Part shown: piece by piece, positions 32,400 to 43,911 of the stretch
Layout: each line of letters opens with the position of its first letter
How positions within the stretch are numbered: the stretch's first letter is position 1
From: Medicago truncatula
Lineage: Eukaryota; Streptophyta; Magnoliopsida; Fabales; Fabaceae
Direction of reading: 5' to 3'
DNA length: 64,000 bases
Assembly (NCBI RefSeq): GCF_003473485.1
Contig: NC_053043.1
Span: 13,154,001 to 13,218,000, forward strand
Translations under genes and position numbers: made by a program
Notes under the pieces: model-generated
What the model was told of the DNA's origin: nothing
Databases searched by the model: none
The model's input: only the letters and a program-made list of their open reading frames with translations

Positions 32400-34700
32400 A
32401 CTCAAAAGGAAGAGTAAAACTTTAGTCATGAATAATTGATGTTGCCTTAAATATAGTTTATTATGCATGTTGTATATATTTTAAGCACGACTAGTATTAT
32501 GACAAAACATTAGTGTCGTTCGATGCATAGCCAGTCTTATTTTGTTAGATAAAACTTGGTTGTTGTTGACGACTTATTTTATAGGCTATAGTAAAAATAT
32601 CGTGCTCTTTGCACGAATCTAGGGCAGACAAGGTAGAAAAAGACATGCGAAAATGTATCACATGTTATTATAAGAAAACTTTTCTTAAAGTAGATAGATA
32701 AATATGGTGTATCTGTATTTTAAGAGCTTTTCAAATTACAAGTTGACAATAAAAACCTGTGTTTGTTCTTGGTGTATGTATATTTATACCAGCCAGGGAT
32801 ATCCATCCCAGTGGTAATTAATTTGGTTTTGCGTCACCCCTCTCTGTTGCTTGAAGGATGAGGGTTTCATGATCCAATATTGGGTTTGCCTTACTCCATA
32901 AGTCCCAATTGAGGGTCTAGCCCTTATGTTTATTTTAAATCTTTGAAATAAATTAAAAAAAACATCGTAATTATTCGATATATGAAATACTAGATGTCAT
33001 AGATAACCCCAAAGTTATACGTGAAAGTAATTGAGAATTTTTAGATACATGAAGTTTGGTTGGGTACCGGGCATCTCGTATGCAAAACTCATTTAAAAAT
33101 TAATTTGAATTTAATAAAAAATAATATAAAAATATGATATGATATTGAATAATCGAATGATTGGTACATATTCAACCAAACTTTAAGGGTATGAATGTGT
33201 TCACCGAAAGTAAAGTTGTTTTTATAGGAAATAAAGTAGATATGTATATAAAAGTAATTTTATAAAAAAAAAAACTAGGGTAAAATACTCAAGGGTGTCA
33301 ATGTGTTCACCAAAAGTAAAGTCATCGAGTATTCCATATATTATTTACCATCTTTTAATCAAATATTCAATATGATTCATAAGGCTTTATCCTTTGATCA
33401 ACCTATCAAGCCTACGTCTCATGTGAAGGAAGAAAACATTTAAAAAAAAAACATTCTCAATTCGGGTTTTTATAGATATCCATAAATAACGACATGTGTC
33501 CACGTGAGCTTAGCTCAGTTGGTAGGACAATGTATAAAATATACAAGGTTCGAGGTTCAAATCCCGGCCACCACAAAAAAAAAATAACGACCTTTGTTAA
33601 GGCAATAACAGAAAATGCCACCACAACGTATGTGCAGGATACTCGTTCGTTCTTTAGAGCTTCTTAATCTTGATTTAAAATTGCTTTAGAGATCTTAAGC
33701 GGGGCTTGATCAATATAGGCTTTGAGTGAAAGTGAGTGTCAATTATAGTTTAAAAAGTTTCTCTTTTAAAAACTACATAACAAATTCTTTTTGAAATTCT
33801 TTTGACAAAATATTTTGGTAAAAGGAAATTTGCTTTGAAAATAGTTAGAAATAAGTAAAAAGTAGTAACAAAATGATAAGCAGAAACACACGTTAATTTA
33901 TACTATTTTACTATGAAATTGATAGTTATGTACAGTGGCTTCTACTTCAAAAGGATTTCTCCACTATTCAAACACCGAATACAAACTTATATTTATTTGT
34001 TTTTCATATTTTTCTAAAAAAAAATCTAAATGGAATTGAGATTTTTTTAAAATAATTGAAGAACTTTTTATGATTGTATTAATTGGATTGGATATGTAGT
34101 ATGGTATCCTTAGTAGATTCTTCCTATTAATATGTGACCAACCCACCTCATGATATTTTTGACACATTACGTAATCGGTCCACTTCACAGTACTCTAATA
34201 CCAAGTTAGATATTATAATATGTTTATATTCATTGTATATTTGACTTGTAAATATTCATCGACAATTATTTGGTTTCCAAAATAGGATTAACAATGGTTA
34301 TATTATTCAGAAATCACATCAATAAAAGGCAGGGAATTGCATTCTTTCTAGAACATCCAAAACAATTCTACCACTAATGGAGAGAGAAATAAAGAGAGTA
34401 AAATGATAGATTATTTGACGTGTAATTATAATTGATGTGTTAAGATAAGAGAGATAGAGAAAAAATGAAGGATTAAAGAGATGTAATAAAGATAAACAAA
34501 TATAATTGCTCTATAAGACATTTATTATTTTGTGAATAATGAATTTAATCAATTAAACCTCTAACTGATGTTATGTTATGTCATGTCACATGATTATCAT
34601 ACACACCATCTGCTCACCGTTTGATTATATTTTTTTTACAATTAAAATAACTCAACTTAGCTTACTCTTCAAGTTAACAGGGTCCTACATATTATTCCTT
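32400..34700. other. Spacer with repeats
   Basis: No gene is supported. 32795-32930 is repeat-like (CCAGGGATATCCATCCCAGT, GGGTCTAGCCCTTATG). 33180-33330 contains two copies of GTTCACC.AAAGTAAAGT. 33504-33584 is a SINE-like copy. Confidence 0.4.
33504..33584 (+). repeat. tRNA-like SINE copy
   Basis: GTGAGCTTAGCTCAGTTGGT (A box) followed 30-odd bases later by GGTTCAAATCCCGG (B box), CCACCACA and a poly-A tail. It lacks a foldable intact acceptor arm and carries a tail, so it is a retroposed tRNA-like sequence rather than a tRNA gene. Confidence 0.7.
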
Positions 34701-34722
34701 AAGCAAGTCATATACATATATT

Positions 34723-34732
34723 CTATATATAG
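34723..34732 (+). promoter_or_regulatory. TATA box of the 85-codon gene
   Basis: CTATATATAG lies about 65-75 bp upstream of the ATG at 34797. Confidence 0.6.
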
Positions 34733-34796
34733 ATGGGTGCAACATCTCCTACCAAGGCATCTAAAACTTGAGCCCTTCCAAGCTAACTAGTTAACA

Positions 34797-35054
34797 ATGG
34801 CATCATTGATGCAATTGCTGAACCTCCTTGATGAGGATCATGTGGAAGAACCACAACCTCGACAACCACGACGACGCAACCGCAATGGTTCCAGTGCCGT
34901 TGCTCGTCGCCAAAAGCCACCTCCCGACACTTTCTCCAACGGGGGCACCCAAAACATGGAGGGTCTTATTAACAACACCGGTTATGTTCATGGAAATGGC
35001 AACGGAAGCATCATCTTTGGTGGCTTTGATTCCTCTACAATGAATTTTGATTAA
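34797..35054 (+). CDS. Asn/Gly-rich small protein, family member 1 (85 residues)
   Basis: The start lies in an ideal plant context, AACAATGGC. Residues 1-16 (MASLMQLLNLLDEDHV) form a short Leu-rich, probably amphipathic helix with acidic end. Residues 20-45 are basic and Pro/Arg-rich (RQPRRRNRNGS). The C-terminal 40 residues are Asn/Gly-rich and end HGNGNGSIIFGGFDSSTMNF, aligning with NGHGNGSIIDGDFNASTTNY of the 38724 gene. Thus layout is Leu-rich head, variable linker, conserved Asn/Gly tail. No signal peptide, Cys residue or membrane segment; cytosolic or nuclear location is inferred. Function unknown. The conserved tail shared by three neighbours supports it as a real gene. Confidence 0.7.
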   Translation: MASLMQLLNLLDEDHVEEPQPRQPRRRNRNGSSAVARRQKPPPDTFSNGGTQNMEGLINNTGYVHGNGNGSIIFGGFDSSTMNFD

Positions 35055-35495
35055 TTTGTTGTATAAGTGGTTCTTCCTATTATCACATATTGCACTATAT
35101 AATACGTCTTATATACTATTGTAAGAACTTGAGCAATATGACTCTTGTATGATAATTGTATTATATTTTTTGTCTCTAATGTGAGAACTAATGTTGCTGA
35201 GCAAAGAGTTTGAACCGTGGTCAAAGAACATATGAAACCATCATTTTAAATAATTTTAACCAACTGAACTTTCATAATACCCGTATTAATCTCTAAAAGA
35301 GTATTATTAGTCAGCTTAGTCCTCTTCGTATTAGCAAAAAGAGAAGAAAAAAAAAAGCTTCGTACTCTTTTTCTTTTTTGGGGGAAAAGCTTGGTTCTTT
35401 TGATTTTTTTTTTTGTAAGGTTTCTTGATTTTTTTTTGGTCTAAGGTCCTCTTGAATATTATCATTTTAAACATACATCAAATTATATCTCAACA

Positions 35496-35499
<4 letters not shown>

Positions 35500-35543
<44 letters not shown>
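35500..35543. repeat. (AT)n microsatellite
   Basis: About 22 AT units. Confidence 0.95.
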
Positions 35544-35547
<4 letters not shown>

Positions 35548-36014
35548 CAGTAATAATATTAAGACAAATCGAACAACATCTTAGATACTAATATTTATAT
35601 TTATATATCAGTTAAAAAATATGGTCAAAGTAAGTTATATAAACAGTGCACATGGTAAGAATGTAACATGTATTTTGGAATAGAAATAGTATTATTTTTC
35701 CTTACAAAATCAAGTTGGAATGAATTTTTATCTCAACAACTTTAGAAACTAATTTAACCTCTGTATATAACCATTTTCTATAAGCAATTTTTTTTTTTTT
35801 TAGAGTACGATGTATATAAAAATTAAACAATTTCAAACGCTTTGAATACATAGTAATGAATTGTTTGTTATACCGTCCCAAAAAAAAAAATAAAATAGAA
35901 GCATAAACTTATTAGACTTGTTAAAAAACTAAGTCTTAAAGATTAATAGACCACATCTTTTTTTGACAATAGAAAACTAATATCATACCACTAATTAAAA
36001 ACACGCAATACATA

Positions 36015-36106
36015 TCCAGTAAATATAGCTCAGTTGATAGCTAATATGAATCATTTGTGTAGGGGTAGGGGTTCGAACGCAATACATTGTAAAAAAAAAA
36101 AAAACA
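36015..36106 (+). repeat. tRNA-like SINE copy with poly-A tail
   Basis: ATATAGCTCAGTTGATAGCT (A box), then GGGGTTCGAACGC (B box) and a poly-A run at 36092-36104. Confidence 0.6.
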
Positions 36107-36921
36107 CGCAATTCAAATGATAATTAATCTCATCACTATTTCATTTTTAGTATTGAAAAGAGAGAGTCCAGACATTTTTCACATACATAAATATGCTAAG
36201 ATGTAAAATTGTGAATATTAAATATGTGTGTGTATGGCTGGCCTTAATTGTGTGACCACACCAGAACATGTTCGTATTCGTAATCTATGTGGCATGACAT
36301 CCTTGTAACAAATAATTTTAGGATCGTCTCTGAGCTCTTGTTCCAACCTCTTTTGTCTTCTTTTTTCAGTCTTAACTTAGGGTTGCTTTGTCCTTAGGAC
36401 GACTCAAAATGCAGGAATCCTAGTTGTCTTAAATAATTTTGCAGGAATTTATTCAATTTATTTCCCATATGCATTATCATCCCTAAGGAATCCGTATCAG
36501 TATTTTTTTTTTTCTCATGCATAACTTTGCATTAATTCCTTGGATAAAGAGTATGAAGTACGTAACTTAAAGCAAATTATTTACTATTTATGACATGAAC
36601 TTCAAACCATTTATTATTCTCATTACAGAAGCACAATCATTGTTCTTTTTTCTTTGTTTGTAACTAACAATTATTCGTTTATATCAGTTGATAATTGACA
36701 TATAAGCAACCAGTCTAATCTAACGATAATATGATATACGTAACCCGCCCACTTCATGGAATTTTGACTTCGTTATGCAAGCATCCCACTTCGCATGCCA
36801 TGTTGACACAAGAATCTAGAGATATATTGCACCACACAACAGTCCAAAACTCGATATATTTTTCTTCTTATATTTAAGTTAAGTTTTATCCAAGGCAAAC
36901 CAAAAATGTTGTTTATTTATT

Positions 36922-37328
36922 GGCAATTTCTATGGTACACTCGATAATTTTGAGTGTACCGGTACATCCGTGTATTTAAATGAATAGTTTAATGATTTAT
37001 TTATTTAGAAAAAAATATTTTCTATCATTTATAATTATAATAATTTTATTTTATTTTTCAAAAGTGTCGGCAAAGCAAAATTCAAAATTTTTTAATTTTT
37101 ATTACTCATAATAGTGAATATTGATTATTTTTTTAATAAAATGTTAAAAAATTTAGTATAATTCTTTATAAAAAATGAAATGATGTTTTTTTTTTATGGG
37201 ATAATATTTTCTAAAATATAAAAGTCGATAAATATCTCTTTATCACATAAAAATTATCTTTAACTTATATATTTATGAAATAGGTGTACTGGTACACCTT
37301 AATTGAAGGATGTACCGTAGAAACTCCC
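36922..37328. mobile_element. MULE-type MITE, 407 bp, perfect 9-bp target duplication
   Basis: Inverted ends GGCAATTTCTATGGTACA and TGTACCGTAGAAACTCCC, with further inner inverted motifs GAGTGTACCGGTACA / TGTACTGGTACAC. Both sides carry the 9-bp direct repeat TTATTTATT (36913-36921 and 37329-37337). A 9-bp duplication is typical of Mutator-like elements. The interior is AT-rich and noncoding. Confidence 0.88.
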
Positions 37329-37431
37329 TTATTTATTAGCTAAAGCAACATTGTCTTGTGTTAGTTACCGCACTTTTGATTATATTCAATGTGTATTATG
37401 GTTCATTTGATAAAGGAAATGGGTTATTAAT

Positions 37432-37433
<2 letters not shown>

Positions 37434-37470
<37 letters not shown>
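37434..37470. repeat. (TA)n microsatellite
   Basis: About 17 TA units. 37471-38720 beyond it is AT-rich with no supportable gene; it contains two copies of a TGGGTGTACTAAATCA-like motif near 37950-37990. Confidence 0.9.
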
Positions 37471-37474
<4 letters not shown>

Positions 37475-38621
37475 TTTATAGGTGATGACAACTCAAACTT
37501 AATCTTGCTCAAAAAAAAAAAAAAAAAACTCAAACTTAATCTATTAACTGGGAGAGTCGTATGACTTGAAGGCTTAATTAAAAATATGTTGGATTTATTT
37601 GATTTGATTTATTTGAGTTTATTTATTGATATAATTTTTGTTAGAGTGTCGAACTTATGTGAAAACAACTTAAGAAATTTTTCATACGTCGTTTTCAACT
37701 TATTTTCATAAGATTCAATAAAACGAACTTATTTTTATAGGAAAGTCTTATATATCTATATTTTTTGAAGAAAAAAGTCAAAACAGATAAATTTCCTAAA
37801 ACTTGGATATTTAAAAAGGAAAGTCTTTTTTTTTTCCTTTTCAAAATGAGACAATTAGATATAAAACAAAATTGCTTTGGCAAATGGTGCTTGGTTTTTT
37901 TACTAACATATAAAGACTAAATTGTTACTCTACCATCCCATATATATTGATGTACTAAATCATTATAAACAATATATGGGTGTACTAAATCACCCTTATC
38001 ATATATTGATGTTTTCTTTTTGACAAATATATTGGTATATTTATCATTATAAACAATATAGAGCAGAAGATGTAGATTTGAGAAACATTCATGTCTGCTC
38101 TAGTTTTCTAGTGAGAGAAACTTTGCCTTCTCTATAAACTCTCTTTCTTCTTCATTCATCGAAGAAGGGTGGTTTTAGATCTTTTTTTTTTTAACCTAGA
38201 ATCACCCATCTACATATTTTTTTTCCACCTACTTCAATCAAATAAGTGGTTTTAACATATGAAAAAGGCTCACTTAGAAATGTTCTTTTTAAATATATGT
38301 ACATCTAAACTCATGTTGGAGGTAGCCATGGGAAAAGTTTTTCTCATCATGTTGTCATATCTACAATTATTAACCTAATCTATCTATATCTAAATATTGT
38401 TGTTGCACTTGCAACTTGTGATATTTATTCCTAGACTTATCGTTGAAGCACAAATGTGGATGAAAAGAACTTGGCGTGAGATGCACACTTGATAATTAGG
38501 GATATATTCTCCTAAACTTTTACCCATCAAAACGAATCAAACTTGTAAGTTAATTAAATTAAATTATCAAATCATATATCCTTAATTGAACAAGTAGCAA
38601 TAGATTCCATCCGTTGCATGC

Positions 38622-38632
38622 ATATTTATAAT
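38622..38632 (+). promoter_or_regulatory. TATA-like box of the 38724 gene
   Basis: ATATTTATAAT lies about 95 bp upstream of the ATG. Confidence 0.4.
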
Positions 38633-38723
38633 GTTGGCTTAGTTGGTAACATTAAGGCTAACCAAAAACAATTATAAGGTAGATAGAAGTTAACTTCAAA
38701 CTAATATTTCTAGCTATATCAAG

Positions 38724-39026
38724 ATGAGCAACCGTTTGCTTCAAAGTCTACGCAAACTTCTTGAGACTGAGGAAGGAGCTGATGAACTTTTCAACTCCAA
38801 TCATGGCACTGCAAACTCATTCAACAACCATGGCAACGGGAAGCAAGATTTCTCCCGTGCAAAGATCAACAGTGGAGCAAACTCCGGTGACCGGAATAGG
38901 TACCACACCGCAAACAACTACGGTGGTCGCACCATAAATAATAGGGGGAGCACTTTCAATGGTCATGGTAATGGTAGCATTATTGATGGTGACTTTAATG
39001 CCTCCACAACAAACTACAACCATTGA
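38724..39026 (+). CDS. Asn/Gly-rich small protein, family member 2 (100 residues)
   Basis: A 100-residue protein that aligns without a gap over its entire length with the 40879 gene. Residues 1-22 form a Leu- and Glu-rich head (MSNRLLQSLRKLLETEEGAD). Residues 25-100 are Asn/Gly/Ser-rich with recurring NHG, NNHGNG, NSGANSGDRN, NNYGGRTINN and NGHGNG motifs at about 7-12 residue intervals, ending FNASTTNYNH. No Cys, no signal peptide, no membrane segment. Comparing the last 50 codons with the 40879 gene, about 14 codons differ only synonymously and about 14 change the residue, with no indel; this ratio indicates purifying selection on a protein. Function unknown; the repetitive Asn/Gly tail could self-assemble (inference only). 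Confidence 0.78.
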   Translation: MSNRLLQSLRKLLETEEGADELFNSNHGTANSFNNHGNGKQDFSRAKINSGANSGDRNRYHTANNYGGRTINNRGSTFNGHGNGSIIDGDFNASTTNYNH

Positions 39027-40797
39027 ATTATGTATTGATACATATATGATGTGTATAATATGATCATATATCGGACTATATATGGTGTGCTATCAATAAT
39101 ATGCAATAGAGCTACACCTCTAATTGTCTGTACATGTTGTATTGTGTAATGACATGAGTGGAAGCTAGTCAAGAATACTAGATCCCTCGTATAATATATG
39201 GGTTATTACTCTTGATTATGTTTCTCTATTGTTTATGAATTTTTAAATAGGTTCATGAAATAATTGAGTTTATAATATTTTATTAAACTAGTATTGTAGT
39301 TAAGTTTCTCCGTCAAAAACTTAAATAAAATTTGTAGTTAAGTCTCTAAGCCCCTATAAAAACGTTACATATGTTTTAATTGAATACTTTAACTTTTAAA
39401 TAAATTTGGCTTATTTTCTTCAATTAATTACTAACTTTATTCTCTATTTTTTCTGATAAAAAAATTGCCAATTGATGTTTGTGTCTAAAATCATGGATAT
39501 GAATTCGTGAAAAATTGTGGCCCGGATTGGTACAATTGTGGCACGATTTTGGTGTTTCAGTTCGACAAAATCGAGACACGATTTGGCAAAATCGGAGCCC
39601 GATTTGACATATAAGGTTTGAATAGTACAGTGTACGAGTTGAAATCGGGGAAAGATTTCTAGAAATTGGGGCACGATTTCTCGGGAGTTGAGCACTGTAA
39701 AAGGCTTCATTCTTCATGTTTTGAGGGAGACTTCAAGAGAAAGAAACTTAGAAAATCAAAGGAGGTAATTTTAGGGCTGATGATCTTTGAATAGGGTTCT
39801 CTTGAGAGCTTCTCTTGGGTTGGGAAACATTTGTAAACACATTGGGTGAGTGAAAATCATTGAGTGTCTTGTTCATTGGTGAGACTGGGAAAATGGTAGA
39901 AATTAGGGTTTGTTCTTTGTGAGCTTGTTGAAGATAATTTCTTGTAACCTTTGTATCTCTTTGTAGAAACTCATTGATAGTGGATTGAAGAAATCAATCT
40001 CTCCTCCAAACTATGTTAAGTTGGACTTATTGGGTAAACATTTATTGTTGTGTTTGTTTCTCTTCTCTCTTTATCTTTTGCTTGTGGTTTTATGTTTTTC
40101 ACTTGATTTCTAGATTACATCTAGGTTTGTTATTGTTGTTACTGCTTGATGTTATTTTGATATTGATTAGTACTTTTCTTTACTCCACACATCATAGTTT
40201 TATTGGTGTGATTTTGTGTCCGAATTCACAAGATAATATAGTCCCTTTTTTTTTATGAAACCCCTTAGTAATAGATAACACAATTGATGACGAGGCCTCA
40301 AACTCAAAGTGTTACCATATATAGATGGAATTAAATCACCTTCTCTCTCATGATTGCAGTTCATGTGGTTTTTGTGAGTGGGGAAGGAGAAATTCAAAAT
40401 AAAAAATTAAAAGATGAGGATGAGGGAGGGAAATGATGAGAGAGATAGAAACACTAATACACTATGAATTTGAGTCCATAGTATTAGTGTTTGACATGGT
40501 GCGTTCTCTATGTTATTTGTGTGGCTCTTAATGTTGTGGTAGCCATTCTAATCTATAATTTGAATTTTGAAGTAAAAAAAAAAAAAACATTTTATACAAT
40601 TGGTATTTTTATTTTTCTAAATATAATGAGTTTTATAATAATAAAAAAAGAGATGTTATTAAATATAACTAGGATCCAATTTTAGACATTTTATACAAGT
40701 CCATATTAAATATCCATCAAATATTCGTTAGAATGGAAGTAATATTCTAAATAATTTCGCGTGAACTTGCAAAAGCATCATATTCGTTCCATTACAT
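39027..40797. other. Spacer with an LTR relic
   Basis: 39480-40195 looks like the body of a copia-type LTR: repeated (C)ACGATTT motifs, then GATTGAAGAAATCAATCTCT and a tail passing into GGGTAAACATTTATTG. No partner LTR is seen. 40200-40400 shows AG-rich noncoding sequence. No gene is supported. Confidence 0.4.
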
Positions 40798-40807
40798 CTA
40801 TATAATA
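40798..40807 (+). promoter_or_regulatory. TATA box of the 40879 gene
   Basis: CTATATAATA lies about 72-81 bp upstream of the ATG. Confidence 0.55.
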
Positions 40808-40878
40808 AGCTTTTGGTTTGCAACATTTTAAATACAAAAACACTAAGGTCATAGAAATTTTTCAAGTAAGGTATAAAC

Positions 40879-41181
40879 ATGTCATCCCGTGTGATCAAAA
40901 ACCTCATCGCAATGCTTGAAGCTGAGGAAGCAGCTGAAGCTTCCAAATCCACCAACCATGGTACTGCAAATTCATTTAACAACCATGGCAACGGGGACCA
41001 AAATTTCTCCGGTGCCAAAATCAATGCCGGTGCAAATTCCGGTGACCGTAACAAACACCGCACCACCAATAGTTATGGTGGCCGCACTATTAATAACAAG
41101 GGTAATACTTTCAATGGTCATGGCAATGGAGGGTTTATTGATGGTAACTTTGATGCCTCCACAAAGAACTACAACTATTAG
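40879..41181 (+). CDS. Asn/Gly-rich small protein, family member 3 (100 residues)
   Basis: Second 100-residue member, 1.85 kb downstream of and parallel to member 2. Head MSSRVIKNLIAMLEAEEAAE keeps the Leu/Ile spacing and acidic end of members 1 and 2. The tail keeps NHGTANSFNNHGNG exactly, then AKINAGANSGDRN, YGGRTINN, FNGHGNG and the final DASTKNYNY. Conservation follows codons: third positions differ freely while the Gly, Asn and aromatic positions persist. No targeting signal is seen. The duplicated unit appears not to extend far into the flanks, so the duplication is not recent. A 127-codon overlapping frame in phase +2 is a shadow. Confidence 0.78.
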   Translation: MSSRVIKNLIAMLEAEEAAEASKSTNHGTANSFNNHGNGDQNFSGAKINAGANSGDRNKHRTTNSYGGRTINNKGNTFNGHGNGGFIDGNFDASTKNYNY

Positions 41182-41459
41182 TTATAATATATGTATCATC
41201 ATATTATTTATATGCTATATGCAATATGATCTTGTGTGTTTTACTAAGAATAATGAAATTGGAGCTATATGCAGTTCCAAAAGTGTATTCATGGTTTAAT
41301 GTTGTATCTATTGTCAATTTAAAAATAGTAACTACAATTAAAAAATATCAAAACTACCTATTTCTAATGATTTAGGTTTCCAAATTTGAGGATCAATTAG
41401 TTGTTTCAATTTATTCTCTAAATTATCTTTATGTTATTGGACCAATTATTTGTTCTCAC

Positions 41460-42040
41460 CGAAGCATGAGTTGTCTATATGTGAGTATGTATGATTTATG
41501 ACCATACATTTTTTATAATAAAAAAATTGACTTAATTGCACTTTTGGACCCCTATCTTTTTAAAAGTTGAGGTTATGGACCCATAACTAATTTAAATACA
41601 AAACAGTCCCCTATGTTTTGATTCTTTAGCAGTTTTGGACCCCCAGTCCATTGTTGACTCGGTCAACGCTGACGTGGCACCTTAAGTGAGGTGCCATGTG
41701 TCAATTTTTTTTTTTTTTTTTTGCCTTGGGGTCCAAAACTGCCAAAGAATCAAAACATAGGGGGCTGTTTTGTATTTAAATTAGTTAGGGGTCCATAACC
41801 GTAACTTTTGAAAAAATAGGGATCCATAAGTGCAATTAAGCCAAAAAAAATATTAATATAGAGTACTGAGTACAACTATTAATTCAGTTTGATATTAATA
41901 TAGAGTTAAGTTTCCCATAGAAGGAAAAGAAACTGAATCAACAACATTATTACCGAAGTTGACAGGTTGATCAATGAAGATATGGAGAGATACATGAAGT
42001 TTTCATTATCTATTTTAAGGAGATCCTATAGCATTTTCTT
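41460..42040. repeat. Segmental duplicate of 53257-53500, with MITE insertion
   Basis: CGAAGCATGAGTTGTCTATA, GTGAGTATG, ATTTATGACCATA.ATTTTT, CTATTAATTCAGTTTGATAT, AAGTTTCCCATAGAAGGAAA and AGATACATGAAGTTTTCA occur in the same order at 53257-53500. The copy here is longer because the 314-bp MITE at 41529-41842 interrupts it. Confidence 0.85.
41529..41842. mobile_element. MULE-type MITE, 314 bp, with an empty site in the window
   Basis: Long inverted ends: GACTTAATTGCACTTTTGGA and TCCATAAGTGCAATTAAGCC, continuing inward through (A)CAAAAC.GTCCCC and AGTTTTGGAC, so the two arms pair over about 100 bp. Direct repeats AAAAAAATT and AAAAAAAAT flank it (9 bp, one mismatch). The duplicate at about 53300-53340 has only one A-rich run at this point and lacks the element, giving an empty-site control. 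Interior noncoding. Confidence 0.9.
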
Positions 42041-42244
42041 AAATATCCTTAATAATGAAGGAGATCCTAGTATTTTCAATCAGAGTGTATTTGTCTTATT
42101 CCTAACACTGATTAATGACCCTTCCAAACCTAGTGACTATATGCATATATCCTTGTGGAATGTTACTATGTCTGTTTATGCGTTTGTGATGCTGAAATAT
42201 TTGTTTTTATCTTGTTTGTGTTGATATTATTGTGTCTCTTTGTA

Positions 42245-42606
42245 TTTGTAGGGATGAGTTTTGGAGCACTTCATAAAGCTCTTTTCGAAGAAGCTTGTGA
42301 AGGACTATGAATGTGCTCAGCCGCATGTTGCCAGATGGAAACCCCAAGGGCTTTTCTGATCCTAGACACTACCGAGGCCTCATTTATCTGATGGTGAATG
42401 TTGATGTCATCTGAAGGCCGTACGAGGATCGACGAGACATAACACCTTTAAGAAACATCTCTTGGTATTCCGGTTGGATCATGGCCGGCAAAGACAGAAG
42501 GTGCCTTCACTTGCCGGATCGGGTTCTCGAACAGTATGGCTATTTCCCCATTGGGACAGGGGCATATGGTATAAGGTTTGTCTGTGACATCGGAAAAGTG
42601 ATCTGA
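42245..42606 (+). pseudogene. Plant mobile domain (MAIN-like/PMD) fragment
   Basis: Pieces in shifting plus-strand frames read KLFSKKLVKDYECAQPHVAR, DPRHYRG, RPYEDRRDITP, then WYSGWIMAGKDRRCLHLPDR and VLEQYGYFP, before a stop. The order matches the plant mobile domain found in MAIN-like proteins and in Mutator-type transposons (a YEDRR...SGW...LP.RVL.QYG signature, from family knowledge). At least two frameshifts or stops (near 42340 and 42416) show it is broken. Whether it came from a transposon or a captured host gene cannot be told from the fragment. Confidence 0.6.
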
Positions 42607-43911
42607 CCCGAATAACATATTATTTTAATTACAAAATTAGATAAATGCACTACACCATAAGAAATGGTGTGTTTAACTAAAACGTAACACACTATATGAT
42701 ATGATTATGCATGAATGAGTCTATAAATAGATAAACCACAAAATTCAGAAACCCTAGCCGCTATGAATTCCACTATCTTTGAAGCTCTGTTTAATTTGGT
42801 CTGCTCGGTCATTGGCGAAATTTTTGTTTGTGTCAACTAGTAGAGATATCACTACACTTGTTTTGTTCATGATCATAATCAATTTGACTATAACATATGC
42901 CCCTATTATGTAAGTAAAGGAGTTTAAACTAAGAATATATGCTTTGTTTTCTCTGTCATTTCATTATTCGACATAAAATATATATGGGTCAATTACTCAA
43001 GAATTCCAATAGTAGATTCTAATAATCAACTAAAGTGTAAAATTAGTTTTGGTAGTTGACCAGAAAATATTGGGACTTAATTCTGTGATGAGCTCATAAA
43101 TTAGCTCCATCTTTAAATAATTTGTTTGCTCTGAACTCATGTCCCAAAACATGAATTAAAGAAATATACCAAAACATTAAGCAAATAAAACTTTCTCTTT
43201 TTATCAAACAAAATAGTCCCTAAATTTATCAAAATCACAAACACATGCATATTACTCCATCCGTTTCAAAATACATGTCCAAGTCAATCACTTCACATAT
43301 GCCAATGTACAATTTTGATCGTTAATATCTTTAATTATTCAAAGTAAAAAATTATAAAAATTTAATATTTTAAAAATATTTATCGAGACAAATCAAACAA
43401 TATCTTAGATGCTAATATTTGTATTTATACATTAGTTAAAAAATATGGTGAAAGTAAGTCAAGTGAATAGAGTATTTCTTTTTTTAGTGATTGAATGAAC
43501 TAAGTTGACTCTGTTATCAACGTATAAACGTATTCACTTGTTCAAACGGTTCAAAAGAGAGTAGTTGACTTGTTCAAACGGTTCAAAACAAAACAGAGTA
43601 GTTGACTCTGTTATCAACAATACATTCAGTTCAACCTTTCAAACAGAATAAGTGCAATACTCAACAACACTAAAATCAAACACTGTATTATTCTAAAGTA
43701 GACATTAACACTATGATCTTGAATCTTGATAGAAATTCCCACACAAAATGCACAATAAGCATCAATGGAGCAACTCACACATTAAAGCATGCTTGATTTC
43801 ACTTGTTTACATCTTCTTTCAACAATGCATTCAGTTCAGCATTTCAAACAAAATAAGTGCAATATTCAACAACACTATAATCTCTAAAATGAGTTAGGAA
43901 CATAAGAGTGA
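42607..43911. other. Spacer with a Stowaway-like end and 3' duplications
   Basis: 43255-43480 opens CTCCATCCGTTTCAAAATA like a Stowaway (Tc1/mariner) MITE but lacks a clear opposite end. 43480-43610 contains GAGTAGTTGACTTGTTCAAA-type repeats. 43619-43690 and 43823-43890 are diverged copies of one block (TTCAGTTCA.C.TTTCAAACA, TAAGTGCAAT.CTCAACAACA). No gene is supported. Confidence 0.45.

Larger units (their letters stand above)
35055..36921. other. Spacer, AT-rich
   Basis: No gene is supported. It holds an AT microsatellite, a diverged fragment at 35550-35660 that matches 43380-43470 (TAGATACTAATATTTATATT, GTTAAAAAATATGGT), and a SINE-like copy at 36015. Confidence 0.45.

Noticed and set aside
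33504-33577. True tRNA gene
   Set aside because: A and B boxes are present, but the stems do not pair convincingly, a poly-A tail follows, and several diverged copies exist; it is a retroposed tRNA-like sequence.
43255-43480. Complete Stowaway MITE
   Set aside because: Only the CTCCATCCGTTTC end is recognisable; no matching inverted end or TA duplication on the other side.
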